From: Siderastrea radians
Taxonomy: Eukaryota > Cnidaria > Anthozoa > Scleractinia > Rhizangiidae
DNA length: 64,000 nt
Reading direction: 5' to 3'
NCBI GenBank assembly: GCA_964017195.1
Contig: OZ024898.1
Location: 9,375,130 to 9,439,129 of the forward strand
Below the pieces are notes generated by a model. That model was given only the letters and a program-made list of their open reading frames with translations. It ran no database searches and had not been told where the DNA came from. Both the position numbers and the translations under genes were made by a program. Of the stretch, positions 46,277-54,821 are shown piece after piece. Numbering within the stretch: position 1 is the first letter of the stretch; the number at the start of each line of letters is the position of its first letter.

Positions 46277-46972
46277 TTACAAATGAAAGTCTTCCAGTTC
46301 CATACGTAATTGATCAATGTTCTCGGGTAGACAGAACGTGCGGTTGAATAAGGCTTGAATTTCGGCTCGGGTTTTCTCGTCCACATCCCGGGATCCCACA
46401 ATAGCACTGCTTTGATGAAGGGTGGGCTTTTTAGGTCCCCAAGGAACAAATTGACTGCCAGTCACCAGGGTGGCGGCATTCTCGTTGACTTGGTAGTAAT
46501 GGTCCGAGCGGTACCATGATTGACTGGGTATGTCAAACAGGTAGACGGGTTTGCCTTGATCCATAGCCAATTGCACGGTCCAACCAGTGCCTCCTTTCAC
46601 GCGTTTATGATCCGGTTCCAAGATGCCAAAGGCATAGATGGTATGGGCTTTCTTGGCAATTTGATAATTGCGTTGTAGCAATTGCAGGGTGTAAAAATGA
46701 CTGGGCATTTGTTTGCCTAGTTTCTCTGCCGCCTGGTGAAGATGGGGGTTGGCCAGCATCAGGACTTCCACCGTAGAAGGGGTGATGAAAGTGGCTCGAG
46801 GATGGTTCGGGGGGACCAGGACTTCGAGTTGCATCCCAAAGTGTTTGGCCTGTTGTTCCACAAGGGCATCCGTACCTTTGGCTCCCCCTGTGTAGACCAC
46901 ATGTCCATGACCAATTTGGAGTTCCAAGGCATCCACATCGTGTTCTCCAATCATGTCGATGTTGGGGGGCAT
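46277..46972 (-). CDS. SLOG-domain (Rossmann-like) protein
   Basis: 231 residues. VVYTGGAKGTDALVEQQAKH near residue 26, LVPPNHPRATF, LLQRNYQIAKKA and GGTGWTVQLAMDQGKPVYLF are the nucleotide-binding and GG(T)xxT elements of the SLOG superfamily (DprA, LOG, YspA-like). The strand IVGSRDV, normally at the N-terminus, is found near residue 190, so the fold seems circularly permuted. SLOG proteins bind nucleotides or nucleotide-derived signals; here a host-interaction or DNA-handling role is only a guess. The start overlaps the end of the upstream 74-residue gene by 22 bases in another frame. Confidence 0.75.
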   Translation of the reverse strand: MPPNIDMIGEHDVDALELQIGHGHVVYTGGAKGTDALVEQQAKHFGMQLEVLVPPNHPRATFITPSTVEVLMLANPHLHQAAEKLGKQMPSHFYTLQLLQRNYQIAKKAHTIYAFGILEPDHKRVKGGTGWTVQLAMDQGKPVYLFDIPSQSWYRSDHYYQVNENAATLVTGSQFVPWGPKKPTLHQSSAIVGSRDVDEKTRAEIQALFNRTFCLPENIDQLRMELEDFHL

Positions 46973-47175
46973 TTAAATACGTAGCCGGTGTCTGGGCCTA
47001 CAATAGCTAGAATCTCCGTGGGAGTCAACTCTAAGGCCAAACCGAAATCAATGACGTGGTGCTGTCGGCACTGTTTGAACGTGAATCCTGCTGCTAGACC
47101 TCGTTTGACCCGTTCAGCCAAATACTCTTCGGTGGAAGCAAAGTCGTCTCGGTTGAGATCTTGGTAGTAGTCCAT
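46951..47175 (-). CDS. Small 74-residue protein overlapping the SLOG gene
   Basis: The ATG at 47,175 lies just below the minus-strand TATA-like box (TATTTAAG, about 47,212-47,219). The sequence (MDYYQDLNRDDFASTEEYLA, later ELTPTEILAIVGPDTGYVF) looks like a real folded protein of acidic and aromatic character. It belongs to no family I know. It ends 22 bases inside the SLOG gene, so the two may be translated from one transcript, or joined by a frameshift. Confidence 0.6.
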   Translation of the reverse strand: MDYYQDLNRDDFASTEEYLAERVKRGLAAGFTFKQCRQHHVIDFGLALELTPTEILAIVGPDTGYVFKCPPTST

Positions 47176-47209
47176 CTACTTAGAATGATAACTCAGGGAC
47201 CAAGGGAGC

Positions 47210-47355
47210 TCCTTAAATAGGGACAACGGACCAATGGGAAGACAAGAGGACCTTATATGGATTGAATAAGCTGACCAATGGGAAGATAACAAGTCCTTAT
47301 ATGGGTAGGATAAGCTGACCAATGGCAACCAAGGGTCTAAGGTATAAAAAGGCCT
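47210..47355. promoter_or_regulatory. Divergent promoter with repeated CCAAT and CArG boxes
   Basis: Two and a half copies of a unit of about 44 bases: GACCAATGG, then CCTTATATGG (47,251-47,260 and 47,295-47,304), then ATAAGCT. CCAATGG occurs at 47,231, 47,275 and 47,319. A plus TATAAAA lies at 47,343-47,349 and a minus TATTTAAG near 47,215. It serves the GRF gene to the right and the 74-residue/SLOG pair to the left. Confidence 0.8.
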
Positions 47356-47384
47356 CGGTAGTAGGGGTGAAAATCTTCAGCACG

Positions 47385-48266
47385 ATGTCAGTCGAACGGA
47401 AGAGAAAGCCAAGCGTACACCCTGCGGGGAAGAAGAAAAAGAAAGAGAATGTGGACTGTGATCCGGTGGTAGGGGAGGTGGTGGAAGATACCCGAGCGGC
47501 GGTGGAAGATATGATGAAAGAATTGAATGACATGGTTGGGCAATCTACACCACCACCACCTCAATTCACCCTGATGACCATGTTTGACAATGAGGTGGAC
47601 TATCATCAAGTCAAAGGCAACAATGAAAAGGTGGACTATATGGTATGCCCTTGCCATGACGTGCGTTTGGAGGCCCGAGAATCTCAAAAGGGATGGAAGT
47701 ATGTGAAATGCCCCATGCAACCGTGTTTGCTGTTTTGTGGACAAGATCAAGCCCTGGAGTATATGAAAGCCGTGTATAGTCAACCTCATGTAGAAGTGTT
47801 GGACATGTGGACTTGTTTGCAGTGTTTTTGCCGGGAACCCGCCACGCTGCAACAGAGCCATTCGACCCAGAACCCCGATCGCTTGTTTCTGAATTGTTCC
47901 AAGAAACAGTGTGGCTTCTTCCGATGGGCCGATCAACCCATGGGCCCCAAGTACTGGAGTTGGTTTCATGACAACCCGCCCAAGAAAGCCGACCAACAAG
48001 CTGAATCTCCTTTGTCTACCCGTGATGCACAAGGATATCCCAAGAGGGGCTATGACATCCCTGGCCCACCCCCTCGAGCCCCAAGGAAAGAGGATCGCCC
48101 CCTGACAGATTATGAGAAACAATTGTTGCGAGAAATTCAAGAGCTCAAGAACCGTCAAGAAATGATGGTGGCCCCAGCACCACCACCCCCCAAGTACAGT
48201 GACAGTGTGGACAACTGGCAGAAAGGTCTCGAGACCGTCGCCTGTGGCCGTCTAGGTCTCTTTTAA
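47385..48266 (+). CDS. GRF-type zinc-finger protein
   Basis: 293 residues from the ATG at 47,385, chosen because it follows the TATA box by about 35 bases; the frame is open further up. A basic N-terminus (KRKPSVHPAGKKKKK) could be a nuclear signal. Two cysteine clusters follow: residues 88-114 (CPC then CPMQPC) and 144-183 (CLQCFC, LFLNCSKKQCGFFRWAD). The second matches the GRF zinc finger, a single-stranded nucleic-acid binding module. The tail is Pro-rich with a short coiled stretch (YEKQLLREIQELKNRQE). It sits before the integrase, and a role in replication or integration is inferred. Confidence 0.75.
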   Translation: MSVERKRKPSVHPAGKKKKKENVDCDPVVGEVVEDTRAAVEDMMKELNDMVGQSTPPPPQFTLMTMFDNEVDYHQVKGNNEKVDYMVCPCHDVRLEARESQKGWKYVKCPMQPCLLFCGQDQALEYMKAVYSQPHVEVLDMWTCLQCFCREPATLQQSHSTQNPDRLFLNCSKKQCGFFRWADQPMGPKYWSWFHDNPPKKADQQAESPLSTRDAQGYPKRGYDIPGPPPRAPRKEDRPLTDYEKQLLREIQELKNRQEMMVAPAPPPPKYSDSVDNWQKGLETVACGRLGLF

Positions 48267-48291
48267 ATGGTTTAAAAAGGAGTAGGAATAA

Positions 48292-48678
48292 ATGATGTTA
48301 TCAAATGTGACCATGGAGTCTGCTGTGTCGTATGCGTGGGAGTCTCTCTGGTCCCTGGGGCAATGGCAATGCCATCAATCCCTGTGCCAAGTCTTATATG
48401 ATCATCAACCCGGGTCCAAGATCCCTATTCCCCCATGTCCCGAGGACACGCATCCTCTCCAGATCTTTGAAGAAACCCATGTCGATCGTAACCTGTATCG
48501 ATGGGTGGTGTTTGTCGTATGGTTAAAAGCCCACCCAGAGGCGTGGCGATGGTATCGAATCATTCAAAAGGCGCATCCCCACACGGTCCCCACCATATCG
48601 ACGTTATGGGATGAATGCCAAAACGTATGGCCCCTCGAAAGAAAACTCAACGCTGGAGTTCGTCGTCCTCAGGGTTGA
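48292..48678 (+). CDS. Unrecognised 128-residue protein before the integrase
   Basis: Two adjacent ATGs (48,292 and 48,295) open a Trp- and His-rich protein (YAWESLWSLGQWQCHQSLC, RWVVFVVWLKAHPEAWRWYR). The end overlaps the integrase start by about 50-64 bases in another frame. No family is recognised; the composition hints at a compact helical protein. Confidence 0.6.
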   Translation: MMLSNVTMESAVSYAWESLWSLGQWQCHQSLCQVLYDHQPGSKIPIPPCPEDTHPLQIFEETHVDRNLYRWVVFVVWLKAHPEAWRWYRIIQKAHPHTVPTISTLWDECQNVWPLERKLNAGVRRPQG

Positions 48679-49832
48679 AGAGAACCAAACGCCCTGTCTC
48701 GTCAACGAAGAAGAAGAAAAGCAATGTCTCGCAACAATGGTTAAGTCGTTACCACGATCCTAGCGCCCCGGGGAGTTTAGGTGGGGTGCAACGGTTTGCC
48801 AAAGCCCAGGGTCTCCCTTTGAAAAAAGCCCAACGACTCTTGGAACAGGATGTGGGCTACACGTTACATAAACCGCGACGTCGTCGTTTTCCCACCGTCC
48901 CCGTGGTCGTAGGGGGATTAGACGATCAATGGGCGGCGGATTTAGTGGAAGTGCAACCGTTGGCCAAGTATAATCGGGGTATACGCTACTTGTTGACGGT
49001 CTTGGATGTCTTGTCCAAATACGCGTGGGTCCAACCGTTGAAAGACAAAACCGGGGTCGCCTTGGTTCATGCCTTTGAGAAGATTGTGAGACAAGGACGT
49101 CACCCCAACCGATTGCAAACGGATCGAGGGAAAGAATTTTATAACCGGACCTTTCAACGATGGCTTGACGAGCAAGGCATTCACCATTTTTCCACCGAAG
49201 GGGATGCGAAAGCCAGTGTGGTGGAACGATTTAATCGGACCTTGAAAGAACGGTTGTATCGTTATTTTACGGCTGCCAACACCTTACAGTTTGACGATGT
49301 CTTACCCGAGTTGGTGCAAGGGTATAATGCCACCCGTCATCGAAGTATTGGTATGGCCCCTCAAGACGTGACATGGGACAACGAAGAAGCGGTGTGGAAA
49401 CGATTGTACAGCCAACGATTGAAAGGTCAGAAAAAACCTACATTCAAAGTCGGAGATCGTGTCCGTCTCAATAAGATTCATCGTACGTTTGAAAAAGCCT
49501 ATCTCCCCGGTTGGACCGAAGAAGTGTTTGTCGTGCATCGTGTGATCCCGGGACCCGTGCCCACGTATAAGATTCACGAATGGGATGATACCCCCGTCCA
49601 AGGTACGTTTTATGAAGAGGATTTACAAAAAGTCCATGTGTCCGATGTGTTTCGCATCGAAAAGGTACTTAAGCGACAAAAAGATCGTTGGTTGGTCAAG
49701 TGGAAAGGGTGGCCCGACAAGTACAATAGTTGGATTCGTAGTCAAGACGTGACGTCTCTCCAACCACCACCCAAGAGGAAAAGCCCACCCAAAGAGACAA
49801 GTCCCTCCAAAAGACGACGACGACGTGACTAA
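48615..49832 (+). CDS. Polinton integrase (DDE) with C-terminal chromodomain
   Basis: 405 residues. After a basic Ser/Lys-rich N-terminus comes the retroviral-type integrase core with Asp109 (QWAADLVE), Asp170 (LQTDRGKEFYN) and Glu204 (SVVERFNRTLKERL), the catalytic triad that joins element ends to host DNA. Near the C-terminus a chromodomain (about 344-375: RIEKVLKRQKDRWLVKWKGW) probably tethers the complex to methylated histones and may set target choice. The tail is Arg/Lys-rich. Polintons, like Ty3/gypsy elements, carry this combination; no gag or reverse transcriptase lies nearby. Either ATG (48,615 or 48,627) could start it. The triad is complete and the frame unbroken. Confidence 0.93.
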   Translation: MPKRMAPRKKTQRWSSSSSGLKRTKRPVSSTKKKKSNVSQQWLSRYHDPSAPGSLGGVQRFAKAQGLPLKKAQRLLEQDVGYTLHKPRRRRFPTVPVVVGGLDDQWAADLVEVQPLAKYNRGIRYLLTVLDVLSKYAWVQPLKDKTGVALVHAFEKIVRQGRHPNRLQTDRGKEFYNRTFQRWLDEQGIHHFSTEGDAKASVVERFNRTLKERLYRYFTAANTLQFDDVLPELVQGYNATRHRSIGMAPQDVTWDNEEAVWKRLYSQRLKGQKKPTFKVGDRVRLNKIHRTFEKAYLPGWTEEVFVVHRVIPGPVPTYKIHEWDDTPVQGTFYEEDLQKVHVSDVFRIEKVLKRQKDRWLVKWKGWPDKYNSWIRSQDVTSLQPPPKRKSPPKETSPSKRRRRRD

Positions 49833-49835
49833 ACA

Positions 49836-50879
49836 ATGACGTTGGTGCCCAATTCTTCGTTTTACGTGACGTTGATGAGTCATGCGAGTACCAAAGAGTT
49901 TCCTGGGAACAAGAGTCATCATTTCAGAAACCGATTGCCGAAACCCATTCGATTTATGGGACGAGGATGGATGGTGGGTATGGTGAGTTTATCCTTACCC
50001 ACCATTCCCGTGCTAGCGGAAGAAGGAGGCGTGGGCGATTCCCATCCTCTGTTGTACGTACGATGGCACGAACGGGTGTATATCCAAGACGATCAAGGCA
50101 ACGATCGCTGGTACCATGAACGCCGCGAACTCACTGTCTACGGGCGAGATATGAGAAAGGAGATGACCTCGTTGACGGGAGTTCAATTTTTTCATCAACT
50201 GGTCTATCGTTACCAGCAAGAACGGGCGAAACAAACCGTCCCCAAAAACAAATGGGCCGAGGACAATGGTGTCAAATTGGCCCCGACCTTTGAATGGACC
50301 ACCGAAGGGGATTTGTTGTTGAATACTACCAATGTGGATTACAAACGACAAGTGGCGCACGTGTCATGGGGCAGAACCTTGGCCCTGAGAATGGGATGGA
50401 TTGAACAAGTGTCCCCCGGCCAGTATCGATTGGGTCCCAATCTCTTGCAAGAATTTCAAGGCATTTCCACCATTCCCACCCCCACGGATGTCCGCGATGC
50501 CGCCAACAAACCCCTCTTTTGGAAAGTGGAGGGGGATTATCTGAAATTGAGTCTATCGTGTCCTTGGCGGTTTGTGAATTTGAACGGGACCTTTCGTGTC
50601 CCGTCGGAATTTCCCGCCGTGCGTCCTTTGCACGTGTATTGTGATGTAGGGACCAGTAGTATGGTAGGGGGTCGTATCACGGATCTCTTACGAGAAATCA
50701 AGTACCATCCCAAAGAAACCACCCACTTTGAACCTCGACATATTCAATATGTCCCCGTACGCAATGAAGTGGTGGAAATCGTGGAAACGCAAATGGCCGA
50801 AATCAATGGGGATCTCGTGACATTTGGCGAAGGGCATACCCTCCTAACCCTCCACTTTAAAAGGGAGGTGGTAGTGTGA
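49836..50879 (+). CDS. FYVTL-family structural protein, paralogue 2
   Basis: 347 residues, starting three bases after the integrase stop. The N-terminus NSSFYVTLMSHASTKEFPGN, then NRLPKPIRFMGRGWMVGM, matches the downstream neighbour; the C-terminal halves align too (LHVYCDVGTSSMVGGRITDL, FEPRHIQYVPVRNEVVE). Such proteins occur in animal Polintons next to capsid genes. I take it as a candidate minor capsid or penton subunit, with moderate confidence. The pair at 49.8-51.9 kb arose by tandem duplication. Confidence 0.75.
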   Translation: MTLVPNSSFYVTLMSHASTKEFPGNKSHHFRNRLPKPIRFMGRGWMVGMVSLSLPTIPVLAEEGGVGDSHPLLYVRWHERVYIQDDQGNDRWYHERRELTVYGRDMRKEMTSLTGVQFFHQLVYRYQQERAKQTVPKNKWAEDNGVKLAPTFEWTTEGDLLLNTTNVDYKRQVAHVSWGRTLALRMGWIEQVSPGQYRLGPNLLQEFQGISTIPTPTDVRDAANKPLFWKVEGDYLKLSLSCPWRFVNLNGTFRVPSEFPAVRPLHVYCDVGTSSMVGGRITDLLREIKYHPKETTHFEPRHIQYVPVRNEVVEIVETQMAEINGDLVTFGEGHTLLTLHFKREVVV

Positions 50880-50890
50880 AGCAGACAAAA

Positions 50891-51943
50891 ATGTCGTTCT
50901 ACGTGACGTTACCGAGTCATTCCAACCGACGTGAATTTCCCAACAACCAAGCCAATTCGTTCAAGATTCGTCTACCTCAGCCGTTACAACTCACAGGGGG
51001 TGGATGGCAAGTGGGGTTGAGTGCCATTTCCTTACCGGATGCGCGCGTCAATTTGTATGAGTTGGTGAAGAAAAATGGGTACGTCATGGGGACGTCCTGG
51101 GACCAAACCTATCCCAAACCGAATGGAAAAGACGGGGAAATGACCTCGCGAGTAGACATTGCGCGAACCATCATCAATGACGTGAAAGATTTGGATTGGG
51201 TGGTGGATGGGGTGAGTTTCATGAAAGCCGTCATTGCTCACTTGGAACAACAACGTAAGGAATTGGCGATTCAAGGGGGTCGGTTTACCAATGATCAAGG
51301 CAAACACACCTACATCAAGTTCAAGTGGGAAGGCGAAGATCTGCTCATCGACAACACCAATATCTGTCATTGTGGTAACAAAACACCAGCCCTGACTATC
51401 TACACCAAGTTGGCTCTCAAGATGGGATGGTTACGTCAAATTGACACGGTATTGATGTTGGGGCCAAACTTACAACAAGAATTCATCGGGGATCAAATCC
51501 CTAACATGACAAAACCAGCCGTTGACAACGATTGGAACGATGTGAACGACGGTCAGGGGAACGCGGTCTTTTGGACGGTGCGTTCGTTTTTACCGGATTA
51601 TTTACAATTGAGTATGAGCTGTAATTGGCGTTTCACCAACTTGAATGTAGCGTTTCGAGCGGTGGTGGGGGAACCCACACGATCCTTGCACGTGTACTCC
51701 GACGTGGCAGGCAGCACGGTGGTGGGCAATCGCGTGACCGATTTGTTGCGTGAAATCCAGTACAAGCGACAAGCACGTGGCACCCTGTACTTTGAACCGT
51801 TGCACATTCAATACATGTCTCTTCGTAACGAGGTGGTGGAAATGATTCATGTTCAAGTCGCCGAAACGATTGGTAGAGGAGGAGACTTGGTCAAGTTTGG
51901 TGAAGGTCATACCATTGTCACGTTACACTTCAAAAAGGCATAA
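50891..51943 (+). CDS. FYVTL-family structural protein, paralogue 3
   Basis: 350 residues from the ATG at 50,891, 11 bases after the previous stop. It reads MSFYVTLPSHSNRREFPNNQ, then RLPQPLQLTGGGWQVGL and later LHVYSDVAGSTVVGNRVTDL. It is the closest relative of the copy at 49,836. Two or three divergent copies could form a heteromeric vertex complex, or include a spike protein; sequence alone does not decide. Confidence 0.75.
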   Translation: MSFYVTLPSHSNRREFPNNQANSFKIRLPQPLQLTGGGWQVGLSAISLPDARVNLYELVKKNGYVMGTSWDQTYPKPNGKDGEMTSRVDIARTIINDVKDLDWVVDGVSFMKAVIAHLEQQRKELAIQGGRFTNDQGKHTYIKFKWEGEDLLIDNTNICHCGNKTPALTIYTKLALKMGWLRQIDTVLMLGPNLQQEFIGDQIPNMTKPAVDNDWNDVNDGQGNAVFWTVRSFLPDYLQLSMSCNWRFTNLNVAFRAVVGEPTRSLHVYSDVAGSTVVGNRVTDLLREIQYKRQARGTLYFEPLHIQYMSLRNEVVEMIHVQVAETIGRGGDLVKFGEGHTIVTLHFKKA

Positions 51944-51977
51944 AAAAGAGAGACGAGAAGGGAACCCCCAGTCAATC

Positions 51978-52205
51978 ATGCCTCCGAAACGGCGACGACG
52001 ACGACGACGACGACGTCCCCAAGAGGGCGAAGGGATCAACGCGGTGATTGCCGGGATTCCTAAAACCGCTTGGTCCATCACCAAAGGGATAGAAAAGTTA
52101 GCTAAAAAGAATGCCAGAAAATCGCATTTGAAACGCATGGAGGAAATCCGCCAAGGAAAACGAAAACGCTATGCGGGGGAATCGTTTACGTGCAATCTCA
52201 TGTGA
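51978..52205 (+). CDS. Small basic protein (candidate virion core)
   Basis: 75 residues from the ATG at 51,978: MPPKRRRRRRRRRPQEGEGI, then an Ala/Ile/Lys helix. The poly-Arg N-terminus followed by GEG recurs in the protein at 57,117. A role in genome condensation is inferred from charge and from its place before the capsid gene. Confidence 0.65.
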   Translation: MPPKRRRRRRRRRPQEGEGINAVIAGIPKTAWSITKGIEKLAKKNARKSHLKRMEEIRQGKRKRYAGESFTCNLM

Positions 52206-52224
52206 GTGGAAGCCGCGTTTTCGG

Positions 52225-52231
52225 TATAAAA
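52225..52231 (+). promoter_or_regulatory. TATA box
   Basis: TATAAAAAGGGGG, about 60 bases before the ATG at 52,289 and just after the preceding stop. It is one of a set of TATAAA motifs placed before viral genes. Confidence 0.6.
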
Positions 52232-52288
52232 AGGGGGTCCCATGAAGCACAGACAAAACGTTTATCCCTGGTGAAGAAGAAGACAACC

Positions 52289-52615
52289 ATGCGTGGGGGA
52301 AGTTTGACACGATTTCGAACCGACGAGTGGTATGATCAACAAGGCAAAGGATTGATGACGGATCTGATGCGTGGGGGGTTGCAAGGTCTTATAAGGACGC
52401 GAAATCCTTTAAAACTGCCTAGTAATATCAAGAGAGGCTTGACAACGGGGTTATCACGAGGTGTCAAACGCAAAGCCGAACAAGTCATCAAAAAAGAAAT
52501 CACCAAACAAGCCAAGAAAGCGTTGAGTCATAAGAGCGTAAAAGACGCCGTGCGGGTAGCCACGGCCTTATTTCCCAAACAAACCAAACGGGCACGAGAT
52601 ATTTTGGGCGTGTGA
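52289..52615 (+). CDS. Basic virion protein (core-type)
   Basis: 108 residues from the ATG at 52,289, preferred over upstream in-frame codons because it follows the TATA box. MRGGSLTRFRTDEWYDQQGK, then a Lys-rich helical tail (VIKKEITKQAKKALSHKSVK). Strongly basic, with no cysteines. Likely a DNA-associated core or capsid-linking protein; homology was not established. Confidence 0.65.
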   Translation: MRGGSLTRFRTDEWYDQQGKGLMTDLMRGGLQGLIRTRNPLKLPSNIKRGLTTGLSRGVKRKAEQVIKKEITKQAKKALSHKSVKDAVRVATALFPKQTKRARDILGV

Positions 52616-52617
52616 AC

Positions 52618-52845
52618 ATGGATCCCGTGCATTCACGACCTCGACGGATTCGCAGTAATCGAGGGTTGACTCAATGGGGTGGACTGTATCCTTTTTGGAA
52701 ACTCAGGAGAGGACAACGTGGTGGCTGGTTAAGTGCCGAGGTGATGAGACTGCCCGGGTTTGATTTGAGACAACGTTTAGCACGACGACGACGGTATAAA
52801 AACCCCTCACGACGACGACGGGGTACCAGTACTCGACGACGTTAA
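52618..52845 (+). CDS. Small Arg-rich protein
   Basis: 75 residues from the ATG at 52,618, two bases after the previous stop. It has an aromatic middle (QWGGLYPFWKLRRGQRGGW) and an Arg-rich end. The MCP TATA box (52,795-52,801) lies inside its last codons. Function unknown; possibly a protamine-like core peptide. Confidence 0.6.
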   Translation: MDPVHSRPRRIRSNRGLTQWGGLYPFWKLRRGQRGGWLSAEVMRLPGFDLRQRLARRRRYKNPSRRRRGTSTRRR

Positions 52846-52847
52846 AC

Positions 52848-54248
52848 ATGCCTGACGTGAGTACACAAACCGCCCCAGCTCACGAGCGTTCCGAAGGGAC
52901 CGTCAACCCGGCGTTACGGATTTTCAAGGTGCCACCGACCGACATTAGCATCAATGCCTATCGCATGGTCACCATTCAACCCACCACCACGGGTATCAAT
53001 CCCATGGAATTCATCATTCCGGGATTAGACGATTTTGTGGATTTGGGACGCAGTTACTTTACCATGGAATTGAGTTTGAAAAAGGATGATAACGGGAACT
53101 TGGTGGCCGCGGAGAAATTGTGGCCCGTCAACAATTTGGCCCATTCCATCATCAAACAAATTGACTTGCAGTTGAATGGCACGTTGATGAGTCCTCAATC
53201 CGACACCTATCATTACAAAGCTTACCTGGAAACCTTGTTGAATTATGACCGAGAAGATGGCAAGACCGTGTTAGGACCCCAAGGATGGTTCAATCAAGTG
53301 GATTTCCCACCCCAATGGACGGACAACAATACCAACAGTGCAGCACCACATAATGACTACCGGGATCTCCCCGCCAATCACAAAGGAGCCTTGGCCGCCA
53401 TGGTAGCCGAAACCGCCAAGTATGCTGCAGGTGTCACCCACAGTCTAGTGTTTACCCCACACTTGGAAGTCTTTCACACTGGCAAACTGTTGGTGCCAGG
53501 CATCGAAATCAAGATGAAATTTCATTTCAATGGCCCCAGCTTGTTTTTGAATGGAGTGGCTCTAGCTGGCCGATTGATGGAAGGGGATGTGAAACTACGG
53601 TTTCATCTCTGTCAACTGCGTTTGAATGATGCCATCTACCAGAGTTTGTCTAGCAAAAGACACAATGAAGGCCAAGTGGCGGCTTACCCGACCGTCCGCA
53701 GTGAAATCCGCACGTTCAGCATGCAAAACAACCTGGTCCGCTTTGATATCCCCAACCTGTTTCAAAACAGAATACCGGACCGATTGATTGTGGGGTTGTT
53801 GGACAGCCGAGCCTTCAATGGAGATGTGACCCGAGATCCGTTCTGTTTCCAGAAATTTGGGCTGACGTCCATTCGACAGATTGTCAAAGGAGAAGAATAC
53901 CCTTATGAAACCCTGCAGTTAGTGCACAACAATGGCACCCGAGATAATCTAGGTTACTTCCGGTTTCTGCAAGCCAGTGGTGCCTGGTGTAAAAAGAAAG
54001 GCAATATGGTGGAACTAGAAGATTGGGGCCATCGGAAAAATTGTACCTTGTACATGTTTGACAATGTGGCCAATGGATGTGCTGACAGTCAAAACCTCAA
54101 CCCCAAGCAAACGGGCGATTTACAACTGGTGTTGGAATTTGGAGCTGCCCCCGGTGTCAATATAACCGTACTCGTGTATGGAGAATTTGAGAACTTGCTG
54201 GAGATTGACCGGAACGGAGCTGTGTTGTATAACATTTACCAGCACTAA
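52848..54248 (+). CDS. Major capsid protein (double jelly-roll type)
   Basis: 466 residues. Residues 93-133 (PVNNLAHSIIKQIDLQLNGT, SDTYHYKAYLETLLNYD) are the conserved signature of the Polinton and adintovirus hexon-like protein, which forms the icosahedral shell through two beta-barrels. Later stretches (PGIEIKMKFHFN, YQSLSSKRHN, IPNLFQNRIPDRLIVGLLD) also fit. It follows small basic genes by two bases and is followed by the protease two bases later, the usual late-gene order. It is unbroken. Its length is at the short end for this family. Confidence 0.88.
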   Translation: MPDVSTQTAPAHERSEGTVNPALRIFKVPPTDISINAYRMVTIQPTTTGINPMEFIIPGLDDFVDLGRSYFTMELSLKKDDNGNLVAAEKLWPVNNLAHSIIKQIDLQLNGTLMSPQSDTYHYKAYLETLLNYDREDGKTVLGPQGWFNQVDFPPQWTDNNTNSAAPHNDYRDLPANHKGALAAMVAETAKYAAGVTHSLVFTPHLEVFHTGKLLVPGIEIKMKFHFNGPSLFLNGVALAGRLMEGDVKLRFHLCQLRLNDAIYQSLSSKRHNEGQVAAYPTVRSEIRTFSMQNNLVRFDIPNLFQNRIPDRLIVGLLDSRAFNGDVTRDPFCFQKFGLTSIRQIVKGEEYPYETLQLVHNNGTRDNLGYFRFLQASGAWCKKKGNMVELEDWGHRKNCTLYMFDNVANGCADSQNLNPKQTGDLQLVLEFGAAPGVNITVLVYGEFENLLEIDRNGAVLYNIYQH

Positions 54249-54250
54249 AG

Positions 54251-54790
54251 ATGGAACACGTGGCCTTGAACAATGTGCAATTGGATTATTTAGCCCGAGA
54301 CGACCCCCAATTGAAACCGATGTTTTACGGGACGGTGGCCTGTGATCGACTACCCAAGAGTCCTCTCAAGACCCAACCCCAAGGGTACATTGTGAATACC
54401 GACCCACACGATCAACCGGGACAACATTGGTTAGCGGTGTGGACCGATGGAAACGTGTGTGAAATCCTCGACAGTTATGCTTTACCCATGGACACGTACG
54501 TGCAAGCTACCCCGTTACGAGATTGGATTGTCCACCATTGGAAGTATGTGGTGACCAATGGCAAGTCCCTGCAAACCATTTCAAGCAAGAGTTGTGGTGA
54601 TTACGCCTTGTTGTACTTGAAAGCCAAAGCCCGTGGACGGACCTTGCAAGACTTTTTAAATGAGTTTTCCGATCATGATTATGTAAGCAATGACCATCAA
54701 GCCGGTCAACGCCTTCAACAATTGATTGTAGGCCAAGAAGCCCGATGGTATCAACTGTGTTGTCATCCGTATCATCAACGGAATGATTAA
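54251..54790 (+). CDS. Adenain-type cysteine protease
   Basis: 179 residues. His59 (GQHWLAVW), Asp74 (EILDSYAL), Gln108 (SLQTISSKSC) and Cys115 (KSCGDYALLYL) give the catalytic set of the adenovirus protease/Ulp1 family, which matures virion proteins. The length is close to that of adenain (about 200). It starts two bases after the MCP stop; AATAAA at its end (54,789-54,794) probably ends the transcript. Confidence 0.92.
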   Translation: MEHVALNNVQLDYLARDDPQLKPMFYGTVACDRLPKSPLKTQPQGYIVNTDPHDQPGQHWLAVWTDGNVCEILDSYALPMDTYVQATPLRDWIVHHWKYVVTNGKSLQTISSKSCGDYALLYLKAKARGRTLQDFLNEFSDHDYVSNDHQAGQRLQQLIVGQEARWYQLCCHPYHQRND

Positions 54791-54821
54791 ATAAAATTCG
54801 TTGGAAAAAAAAAAGTGTGTC

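Noticed and set aside
47388..48158. 256-codon minus-strand frame opposite the GRF zinc-finger gene
   Set aside because: Shadow frame; the plus strand carries the clear cysteine motifs and promoter.
48615..49832. Integrase with chromodomain considered as a Ty3/gypsy retrotransposon
   Set aside because: No reverse transcriptase, gag or LTR nearby, and the neighbours are Polinton genes.
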